64,000 bases of DNA, taken from Stichopus chloronotus (taxonomy: Eukaryota > Echinodermata > Holothuroidea > Aspidochirotida > Stichopodidae). Below, piece after piece: positions 22,909 through 64,000 of the stretch (the first letter of the stretch is position 1; the number at the start of each line of letters is the position of its first letter). The notes under the pieces are model-generated. The model had not been told where the DNA came from, did not search any database, and saw only the letters and a list, made by a program, of their open reading frames with translations. Location of the stretch: the NCBI GenBank assembly GCA_021234535.1, contig CM037843.1, positions 18,755,911-18,819,910 of the forward strand, written 5' to 3'. The translations under genes and the position numbers were made by a program.

Positions 22909-22921
22909 GATCTGCTATTGA
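22578..22921 (+). other. Three candidate alternative terminal exons for SIVA
   Basis: After the acceptor in each 146-bp unit, a splice from exon 3 (phase 2) would read in frame to a stop. Unit 1, 22578-22620: RSILFCSSCMISQ. Unit 2, 22724-22766: RSILFCSTCVISL. Unit 3, 22870-22921: RSILFCSSYMIREICY. Units 1 and 2 keep a CxxC at the place of the normal CLSC terminus; unit 3 has lost the second Cys. The frame fit is seen in the sequence; use as exons is inference. Confidence 0.35.
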
Positions 22922-24396
22922 TAATAGTGAAGCAGTTGCCCAATCAAACTCGCTGTACAGTTGTTAATTTTTTTTTTCCGTTTTTTATTTATAAGTTACT
23001 TTCCTTTGTTTGCATGATAAAAACTCTGCTTTGTAAATGTATTTTGTAAAAGAGAAACAGATGCAGAGAAATTGTCTTCATGATCTTGTCTTCTATTGCC
23101 TAACAGAGTTTAATTTGGGCTTCACTGCACCATGCCGTCGTTCTGATTCCTGTATTTCTATGGGAAACCCTAATCTCTGGAGACTGCATACTTGTGCGTA
23201 CATGCTTTATAGCAGATATCTACCCTTATTTTAATACTGTTCTTGTAAACAACAGCAAAATGTATTAGAACTGCAGTGTAGATGGAGGTGACCACTCCAT
23301 GTGGGACAACTAATCTCTCCTGGACTGACAGAGATTGTGTAACAAAATACATACTACCACATGGTTCATCCAGCCTCATCACTCGCCCATTATCACAGAA
23401 AGCCCATCGCAATAGCCACTCAACATACTGGCAGATGACACCCCTATCATTCAGGATTCAATGCTTTTACAGAGCTGGAGCACCACAACTGGGAGATGTG
23501 AGTTGGTTATGCATGGATATTGATCCGAAGATGACATCCCGAGGAAGATGTGCTGGTTATGTCCAAGAAGCAAGGCAAAAAAGCCCCTGGGAACATAAAT
23601 GCACAGGGGTCAATATTTCTGGGGGTCAGGGATGATTTGTGACCTAATTTAGAATTTTGGCTCCAGTGGCATTACAAGGGCTGTCTTCAGGGGGTCAAGG
23701 TGCAGTATGATATGGTAATACAGAATCCCTCTACCACTGTGGGGACCCAGGATTCTGGACTATGGGGATTGTGATGGAGGAGTAAGCAGATGGTCAAAAT
23801 GATTGGTGCAGAGCGTACGCAAAAATTTTTTGATAATATCCTTCCAAGGCTCCGCAGGGGTAGCCATACCCCCCAAAAGGACATAATTAACTCCCTTGGC
23901 TGTCTCATTTGTCCACAATATGGAATGGATCCACAATGTTTGTCGAATAGGGGAGTATATCCCTCCCTTGCCTCGTTTTCTTATGGGTGGGAGAAGGGAG
24001 GGAATAAAAAAAAAAGAAAGTGTATTAAAGGTAGCAATGACTCTTTCAAAGCAGGTTATCCACTCCTAAAGATCACAGACATGTTGTGAGTAGATCCTGA
24101 CTGGATGATTTTTTTTTTTATCAAGAAGCCCCTTAAGAAATTAATTCAAACATGTTGTATGTAACCTCCAAAAGAGTATCAACATGTACAAAACCAATTG
24201 AGGGGTTTGTATTTTTTCTCGTCCCAGCCACACACAGATACAGCACTGTAATACTGTAGAGCAATACAGAAGAGTGTGATGTGAAGGTCAAGATGAAAAT
24301 GTGCGCAGTACTGAAGCTGAGATGACTTCACGCATTAAGTTGTGCTGTCCCCACCAGACATTGGAATATCTATAACGCATGATTTTAGTTGCAACT

Positions 24397-25735
24397 GTAA
24401 CCCTTACATGTAATAATAACCACAAATGTAATACCCATCATCAACATAAATGTAATACCTATCTTGAATGTGGGCTAATTACTGTTAACCATAAATGTAA
24501 TAGCTGACCCCAACGTAAATGTAAGCGAACTTTTAACCATAAATGTAATTGATTCTAAAAACGCTGAAGGGACACTGGGTGACCGCCAACTCACATTTCA
24601 GCTACTTACCTTTTGAGTCTGAGGGTTGTTTTCTTTTTGTTCTTTTCAATGCATTCTGTATTATGACATGCGTTGAAGCAAATTTTCTGTCATGTATGTT
24701 AGCCTTATGCTCTGGTAGGCAGGTGTGTATATGGGTTGCATGGTATTGATTGATTACATTTGTGGTCAAGGCCATTCCAGTAGTGACGCCTTGTATTCTC
24801 AAACAAAATGTTTCCTCAAAGTATATTCCCATCCAAGTTTAAATTCCATCTTGCTCTTATTTTACCATATGTATTTTGCCGGAACCTATTGGTATACAGA
24901 GAATCAGTCATACCAGAAGGCTGCCTATGGTTGAATCAAAGATATAGTCCACCCTTGCCTATACAGGACAGAAATAAGCGTGGTCACAAACTAATGAGTG
25001 GCCCCTTGGACTATCCTCCGCAAGACTACAAGTTATCCAAGGAAGGAAAAATATTATGGTCACTCCCCCACCCCACTCCCCTAACATGAGAAATGAACTC
25101 CATAGACTTCTTACCTATGTAAAAGCTTACAAAACATCATTATCACAGTCGATTTCCCCTCAGTTGTTCCCCCCCCCCCCTGCCATAGTTCAACATCAAT
25201 TGCATCATCGCACAGATTTTTTCGGTGATCCGCCTTAAGTATGACATACACTAGCCATAACTTTGTGTGCTTTATATTTCTCACAAAATTACCAGAACGT
25301 GATCGCATGGGATTCTCTTTAGTGGGGGGTTCCCTGCACCGCGGGTCCATGCTTCAATATGAAGCTGCTTACATACTGACTTTACACCATCAGGTAGATG
25401 CATCTTTCATATTGCCTCTCTTAAAACAGTTTCTCTCACAATCTTTGGTGTTCAATGTACACACAAGTTATCCCAGACTCGGGTCCATTCGGTTTGTTCA
25501 CATCCTGTCTCAGTGACCGACTCCTGAATGACTAGAACACAAGGTAAACTTTTAACAAGACAACATACTTTGGCCCCACGTCCACTATTTATCATTATGA
25601 CATTTATGATTATTACATTTAATGGTGATATTATTATGATTACAGTGGGTCAGTTATTACAGTTATGGTTAAAAATTATTACATAGACGGTGGGTGGGTA
25701 TTACATTTATGGTTAATTATTACATTTGTGGGCTA
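24397..25735. mobile_element. Foldback element with arms built from CATAAATGTAATA words
   Basis: The left arm (about 24397-24555) repeats CATAAATGTAATA or close variants at least five times, several preceded by AAC. The right arm (about 25590-25735) carries the inverse TATTACATTTATGGTTA words in matching order. The ends read CCACAAATGTAATA on the left and, inverted, CCCACAAATGTAATAAT on the right. The interior of about 1 kb has no recognisable transposase. The target duplication is not clear. Confidence 0.65.
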
Positions 25736-28183
25736 TAACCTTTGCAATGTTGTGCTCCATGAGCCCATGGCAGAGAATAATTACCCACTAGTGTCACTAT
25801 GTGACAGACAGCAAGGTTAACTTAAACAGTTAATGATTACTAACATGATTTGGTAGCTAATTAACAAAAACAAAGACTGCTTTTGGTACTCAAAGAGTCG
25901 AACTCAGGCTAAATTCAGGGAGTAAGAACCCCAAAGGAAAGATGCAGGCCTACCAACAAACGAAACCGGTTTTCGTCGAACTGCTCTGATTTTCCGAGGG
26001 CAATGCTTGACAATGTACTGAAAGCTCAGGGCGCAGACTGTGGAGGGCGAGAGAAACGACAGAGGACGCAACCCCCCCCCCCCCCAAACACACATACATA
26101 AAATGAGGATTTCTGAAGTCGTATTCAATTCAAAAGTGTCAAGAAGCACCATTTCTATTGAGTCCACCCAATATGTAAGCAAACATTTTGCAAACGGAAG
26201 CCAGGTCACAGTTCCGTTTCAGTTATGAAAAAAAAACTCCCAAAGAGGGTATAGAATAGAATGAAGAACAGAACAAAAATTAGTTGAAATCATTGCTTCA
26301 AAAGTTAGGGATATCTGAAGATATGTTTAATTCAAATCTAGCCCCAAACAGCATGATTTTGAATGTGGCCCACTTTACTTGAGCAACGTTGAAACTTTTC
26401 CAAACGGGGAGGGGAACACAGGGCAAAAACTGTAATCATCAAATAAAAATTTAGAGTCTCTGGAGTATACATTAAAGTCAAATCTGGCACTTTGGGCATC
26501 TGGCATACTGCGGGGCAAAATTTTCCAAAGGGGAAAAAATACCCCGCACCAAGTGAAGTTCGGCAAAAATGTAAAAAAAGGTATTAAAAAAGTATCCTCA
26601 GGAAGATATGAAATAAAAGAAACAGACAAGACAAAACTTAACATTATTACTATAAAATGGAATTCCAGGAGGAATATTCAGATCAAATCTAGCATCAAAC
26701 GTAGCACCATTTTGTATCTTGCCCACACATGTGAAAGAATTTTAGACAGGCCTAGGGAGGGACTTAACTTAAGTAGTTAGGAGAATTGAAACTATCTGGG
26801 GTGATGGTCTTTTGTCTTTATCTGTTAGATCCGGACCGGAACCAGATTTAGCTGAATCTTAAATGAAATCTGGTCGGATAAAATCCGGATTTTTACAATA
26901 CTGTTAAGAAAAGGAGAAATGTTAGGGGTTTCCTCTGCTTCAAAGTACAACATGTATAAATGTACATTACCTATGTACTCGGGGCAAGATTATCACTTAG
27001 TCCTATAGGCTACTTCACAAATATTATAAAATGTTGTTGAGTATGATCTAGTGAATATCCATATTTTATGTGTCGAGGAATACAGTCTTGTGGAAAAGAT
27101 GTTGTATATTTTGCAGCTATTTTATGAAATTACAAAGCAGATCAGTTCAGACATTTAAGAGATGCTCTGAATTGTTATAATAACATCTTAAAGTCTGACA
27201 CTATTGTAACAAGAGCCCCACCTAGAAATCTGACCTTGCTGCGTACCTGTGGTTTTACCGAAAGAAGAAAAAAAAAACATGAATTATTTCTTTTGCACAG
27301 AACTTCGAAATTATCTAAGCGAATTAAAAAAGTGAATGGAATGATCTGCCAGAAATCATTGTCTATATAGATGTACAGGAAGTCAATATTTCGGGGAGAG
27401 GGAGGGGCGGGGGAGATGGCTTTTGTCCAAATTATATTGTTTGACCATGTTGTCCAAATTTTGAGGCTCAGTTATTATTCTGGCCGTAGTGGCTATGCAG
27501 AAATACCCCTGGTAGCAAACTTTGGTAGGCCCGATTATGATATGCTCGATATGCCTGTCGACGGTCGACCAGAGATATGTGCGGTGATCCAACGGAGGTC
27601 GGCCGATGACGACGATACTGATTGAGCAAATCTTGCCAGCCAATGACCCCCACCCCAACTGTGACCCCTCATCTGCCCTTGTGGCCATGGAGGCCACGGG
27701 TCAGACGGATCCATTGGAACATCCAAAATTTCGGACTAGGTATAAGAATTGTAGAAGACTAAGCTGAGCGCCATCATAGTTGGAGCGAAGTGCTCTGGAA
27801 AAGTTTCGTATAAAAATTTCCTAGATCACAGGAAATCGCCCTTCCAGCTGAGGGCTCCACAAGGGAAACTATGATCCGCCAAAGGGCATGTACTTTATTT
27901 CTCTTTGTTGTCTCATTTCCCCGAATAAATCTACTATTTTTGCAAGAATTGGGGATATATGATTACGTAGCGCCCCTGCTCTCTCAAGGGCACCACATTT
28001 CTAGAAATTTCTAATTTCCAAAAAATTTCTAATTTCCAAATTTCTAGAAATTTAGAAACTTTATTTACATGTATGCATGAAGTGCATGCAGTGATTTTCA
28101 CTCGTCATGAACAAAGAAAAGTTTGAATTTTTATAATCTTTGAGAATCCCCACATCCTTCTTACAATGTACAGGGGCAGGACA

Positions 28184-28260
28184 CAGTGGCGAAGCTAGCA
28201 ATTTCAGTCAGAGGGGGCGAAAATGATCGCTTTTAGGGGCGCTTTATAATAGAACTAGCG
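28184..28260 (+). mobile_element. Lone hAT-like end
   Basis: CAGTGGCGAAGCTAGCAATT resembles hAT termini and the ends of the element at 2169-3051. No inverse partner or target duplication was located. Confidence 0.35.
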
Positions 28261-28534
28261 ACTGCTTACATGGAGTGGGTGTGTGCCGGCATGACTATGG
28301 GGGGCTCCTATATAGAGAGGGTTGCAATTTTAGACTCCATTTTGCCTCCAACTGTGTGATCAATGTACGTAGGTGCATGTAGGTTAGCCAGACGGTGATG
28401 CATGATCTGAACTTATTCAGTAATACAATCATGTAAAGCGGCAATTGTTAGGCGCAATAACGTCTAACAGTTTGAGGCAAAATGGCGTCACTTAACCAGT
28501 TGTCGCAACCCTCCCGTGTGGAACCCTGAATGAC

Positions 28535-28758
28535 TATCTAAGTTTAGCACCACCATCGCTAGGCGCTGAGCTACAACAAAATTTTGACTATTCAAACACT
28601 CAAGATGGTCGGAAACGGCACTTCCTGGGTGTCATAAGCCGCATATGCACAGTATTTAAACAGGGATCTCCCTCGTGTTTGCAATTTCTCATATTAATGA
28701 GAGCAAAGTGAATCTATGAAAATGCTAAATAGATATCAGAATGGTTGAGATGTTGAAA
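28535..28758 (+). repeat. Dispersed repeat family C, copy 2
   Basis: The same ordered words as at 16145-16372 occur here: AGCACCACCATCGCT, AAGATGGTCGGAAACGGCAC followed by TTCC, TTTCTCATATTAATGAGA, and TATGAAAATG ending in ATATCAGA. Confidence 0.6.
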
Positions 28759-29416
28759 GAATCATAAATTATGCATCCCCTTTCATATATTCTTGGAGCA
28801 ATTGACAAATCTTTGGGTGGGGATGAACATATCTGTAGTCCTACACTTTTTCAATTGGGCAGTGACGTCACAGACTCGACGTACGCCGCCATGAGTGTCA
28901 TAGCGTGTGATATGGATTTACAGTGTGCAGTATTTACTGTTGCATATTTAATTAGGGGTAAACTGAGAATTGTTTGAAGACTATCTAAGAGGAGCTCCAG
29001 CATGGTTTGGAGCGGAACATACAGGAAAAATTACATAACCCACCCCCTCCCCTCCCTTATTGGAAATCGCCCTATCCAGACTCTGCAAATAAGCTACAAG
29101 AAAATGGTACTGTCAGTATTTTCTTGCATGAAAAATCTCATTTAGGGTTTTCCTCTGGAAAAATTCGTGATGAATACTACGCTTGCTTGAATTTGAAGAC
29201 AGAAAATTGGCAACATCATCATCATTTCCTGGATATGGAGGGTGCTGAAGTAGTCAAACTTGCACTTTCTCCTTCTCTTTCAAGTTTTTCTTATTCTTAT
29301 CTTTTCCTATATTTTTGATTATCTTTTTCTCTTTTACTTTTTATTTGTTGGGACTTTTTAATTTTTCTTTCTCTTTTGTAAAAAGCTGAAAGGGCGCCGT
29401 TTATCCATTTGAGTGT

Positions 29417-29447
<31 letters not shown>

Positions 29448-29652
29448 GATGGGCCCCCGACCATATGGTACACACATGAGTATACTTCACATGCATTGTC
29501 AAAACGGTTTTAGAGATTCCTTTTCAACTGCTTTCAAAAATCTTTAAGTCAGAGTAGATAACGTGAATAAGAATATCGAATAACAAGTAGCTGATTCTGT
29601 ACAAAGTATTTTGCAAGCAACTTCTCTCGAGACTGTGGCTGCATTGCCATAC

Positions 29653-29720
29653 AGGGGCGGACTGACCCACCTGGAAATACACCGGGAAATTTTCCCAGGG
29701 GCCGCCCCATATACCACAAG
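29653..29720 (+). mobile_element. Lone transposon-like end
   Basis: CAGGGGCGGACTGACCCACC resembles the CAGGGGCGGACTG terminus common in animal hAT elements. No partner end was found. Confidence 0.35.
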
Positions 29721-31009
29721 TCTGCAAAGCATGATTTTGGGAGCTAAATAAACTTATTATTATGGTGACCATAAAGTGGAATACATCATACAAAGACACA
29801 TTTTGTGCCAAAATACAGCCCCAAATTGTAATACTACCCACGCATCGATAAAGCTGTTCGGAAGCCCCTTTTCGCTTATATCGTGTATGGCAGGTGCGTT
29901 GTCAACGTTCTTCCTTTTTTCTCTCTTTTCTAACAAAAAAGAGCACCGTCGCCTGTCTCGCTTGCATCGTTCCACTTTTAGGTGTTAATAGCCACTTGCA
30001 CAATGAACAGACGCTGGGCTCACGCTGAGACTGTGCTCTCCCGAGACAGGGAGACCCATTTATCGCCCATCTTCTTGGAAGTCAAAAAACCACCGCAAGT
30101 AAAGTGGTATGTTTCCAACTTAGCTTTTGGTTGCGACCTAACCATGGAGATAGCTCAATGCTTTAACATAGGCATATGAATCGGGGGGGGGGGGGGGGAA
30201 GGAAGAGGGGACCCATCCTTCGACACTTTCATCGGGGGGCTCGCGGTAGGAAGGTATGTTTTCGACCCCCCCCCCCCACTTTTTTTCACACTTCTAAAGA
30301 AAAATGAATCTGAGATCCCCACAAATGAATATGAAGAGTGCATGCTGCCAGGTTAGAAATTTAATTATTCTTGTACATCACCGAATTGTGACTCATGTGT
30401 ACACAAAAGCCTCAGTCACTCTAGATCAATGTCTTGAAACGACTTCCTATAGCACAGGTTTCTTATGAACAAGCAAGGCAACGTCATCGTACGCCAGACG
30501 GAAATATCATAGCGGAAAATGGAATCAATGTTTTTTGAATCACGAGATATCGGAGAAATGTGCTTATAACAGTCTTTACCTCAGTCTAACAAGACAATAT
30601 CATATAGGATATAATCGACTGACAAAAGTACTGTATATAGCAGAGTTGTAGTGTCTTGAAGGCGTTTCAGTGAGAGGTCAAAGGTTTCTGTAAAAAAAAA
30701 AAATGTCTGACAACCTACAAGAACAGGAGAATATGATTCTCGCACCAACACTCGTCTCTACCTATCTCTCAAATTTAAGGATATCGATCTCCCTGAAAAC
30801 TTACTGTTCTCTGGTGGAGTGGCGACGAAAAGGGGTTGGATTGGCGACGCTCTGTTATGTAAGTCCCCGAATATTTTCCAAGTGCCCCAAGAATGAATTA
30901 AAGAGGACAAAGACATAAATTCATCATGATTCTTGCATCGATTTAACCGATCTGATATGTCTAACAATATTGTTTCTTTTTTTTTCTCATTAATTAAGAA
31001 ACTGCAGAC

Positions 31010-31085
31010 ATGGGATCTCCAAGTCTGGGTGCATGTAGCTTAGAAAACCCTGGAAGTGCCGTCTCCGGCCATCTATCTGGATTGT
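31010..31085 (-). repeat. Dispersed repeat family C, partial inverted copy 3
   Basis: On the minus strand this reads AGATGGCCGGAGACGGCACT followed by TCCAGGG and AAGCTACATGCACC, matching the GATGG.CGGAAACGGCACTTCC and AAGCTACAGGCA words of copy 1. Confidence 0.5.
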
Positions 31086-32731
31086 AAAGCTGGAAGTTTT
31101 ATTTTTTCTTGTACTTTCCGCTCCGTTTCAAGACAGTCCTGTCGGCATTATTCCCTCAGCAATCTTTTTGCCCTTCACGACCCGCACCTGCTCGGCGGTG
31201 TTTGATATGCGCCATGATTATCACGTATGGTTTTATTGCCTCTTCATGGTAATAAAATAAATTTTCAGTGCTCTAACCGATCTCTCCCTCTCTCTCCTTC
31301 AAAGGAAAGAAGATAAAAAAAAAAGCTATAACCTAAAGGAAATAACACTTTCAAGAGAACGGTTTCCATTTGATCCAAACAGATTATGATCAAAATCGTA
31401 TCAGGCGAGTATATTGGACCATGGAGGTGCACATCACTGATTGAATGTATAGTCTAGAACTATATGCCTCAGATCTTGGAATATTTCTTCAATTACTTTT
31501 AACAATCAATAACATACTTTTAACAATGGAAATACTGACAACTGAAGTTTTGGCTATTCTAGCTGCTGTTTATCCACTCCATAAATGGAACTCGTACAAT
31601 TTTCAAAATAGAAAAAAAAAGTATTACTGGAAATTGCTACCATAAAATGATGTTGTCGTTGCTTCAAACTGGAGTGCATGACTTTACACTCCAACTCTAA
31701 AACAGAAACCGATTTCGTTAAAAGCTCGTAGAAAGAAAGTTCAAGAGATGGTGTCACAAAATCACATGCAGAGCAACTCCAGAGTATACGAGTGACCTCA
31801 TAAAATACCCATTCCCTATAATTCCGAATATGACAATGCCCTGTTTACTTTTTTTTTTGCATTTGTTAAAGAAGACAAGAAACTAGCTGAGTTTGTTAAA
31901 CAAAACGTGCATTGAAGATGTGCTAACAGGGTTCCAATTAGGCACATATTAAAACACTAAAATATATTCAGCCCTAACATTGTTTACCCTAAACTACTCT
32001 TAACAGTGTTTGTGTATACTACTTTTACAGGGAATCTTATGGGGCTTTTGCCCTCCTTTGCCCTTAAACTTGTTATGTTGACAATTCGTTCAAGTTAAAC
32101 AGAGCAACGTGAATCCCAAATTGCGGTCATTAAAACATTAAAAAAAAACACCTCTCTCTTCTCTTTTTCACAACCCGGGTTAAAAAACCCTCTCTCCACC
32201 TCACAATATGTACCGAAAAGTACATTGACCTTGAAAGAGTTGGACAACGATACTCCTTGTGAAATTGACAGCTGAGAGAAGAATAGGACCGTTACTACCT
32301 GCGGTCTCGGGGGAGATAAAAGCAGACCGGAAAAAATACAAGAAAGCAGAAGAAATCATCAAGAATGCCACAAATTAAAAAGTATAGGTTTAAAAAGTAG
32401 TAAAATGGAAAAAAAAATGATCATAATCTTGAAATTTCCATCAACACAAATGTCTTTTAAACACTCCTGTTTGTGACCAAGAAAAATCTCTTTACTCTGT
32501 GCATAAGGAAACAAAAGTGGAAACGTAATATTAAAAACACGGCCCTTACATGTGAATAATGATGACTCAACGCATAATATATTTACATTGTGTGCGGAAC
32601 GTCTAGTCTAGCAAGGCCAGGTGCAAACATGATATGCATCATACATGTTAGCAGTATAGTTACGAGAATAAGAAGTATACCAACCAACAAGTAACATCGT
32701 TAGTGCAGGCAACAAAGACCAAGAGTAGGCA

Positions 32732-64000
<31,269 letters not shown>

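Larger units (their letters stand above)
22922..32731. other. Repeat-rich intergenic region between SIVA and the PLEKHH gene
   Basis: No exon was recognised. Contents: a foldback element at about 24397-25735, homopolymer C or G runs at 25171-25180, 26072-26085, 29430-29448 and 30184-30198, TTCTAGAA words near 28000, lone hAT-like ends at 28184 and 29653, family C repeats at 28535-28758 and about 31010-31085, and a GT microsatellite at 29416-29430. Short open frames (for example 23282-23635 and 27371-27625) resemble nothing I know. Confidence 0.6.

Noticed and set aside
23282..24089. 117- and 99-codon frames downstream of SIVA
   Set aside because: No recognisable domain, surrounded by repeat-like DNA; not enough support to call a gene.
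26820..26895. Imperfect palindrome around TCCGGACC and ATCCGGAT
   Set aside because: Could form a hairpin, but has no flanking duplication or known regulatory match.

Overview
The window is animal nuclear DNA: AT-rich, with long introns, GT..AG splice junctions, many short dispersed repeats and three genes that I recognise by protein family. Gene content (codanin-1, SIVA, a PLEKHH/MAX-1 protein) and repeat style suggest an invertebrate deuterostome, perhaps an echinoderm. That placement is inference. No bacterial, viral or organellar genes were seen.

Layout. (1) About 1831-10468, minus strand: the first eight coding exons of codanin-1 (CDAN1, about 604 residues, start codon at 10468); the rest lies off the left edge. 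Its introns hold two copies of a 145-bp-repeat element and a hAT-type transposon. (2) 10469-17692: intergenic, holding SINE-like and MITE-like repeats and a stretch rich in GGCCTA. (3) 17693-22474, plus strand: a complete four-exon SIVA gene (182 residues), transcribed divergently from CDAN1. Directly after its stop is a 146-bp unit repeated three times. (4) 22922-32731: intergenic, mostly repeats, including a long foldback element. (5) 32732 to beyond 64000, plus strand: 19 exons of a PLEKHH1/2 (MAX-1) gene, 1280 residues in the window: coiled coil, a long acidic Ser-rich linker, two PH domains, MyTH4 and the first residues of FERM.

All exon joins given here were checked by phase, and each reading frame stays open across every join. 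The three genes are not an obvious functional unit: CDAN1 acts on histone supply through ASF1, SIVA is an apoptosis adaptor, and PLEKHH is a membrane and cytoskeleton adaptor.

The most notable non-genic points are: a mobile element built from 145-bp units, each carrying a DR1 nuclear-receptor-type motif (TGACCTTTGACCT), in four copies all antisense to their host gene; two insertions nested inside copies of it; and the 146-bp triplication behind SIVA, whose units each carry a strong splice acceptor followed by an in-frame, stop-terminated alternative C-terminus, two of them keeping the CxxC motif.
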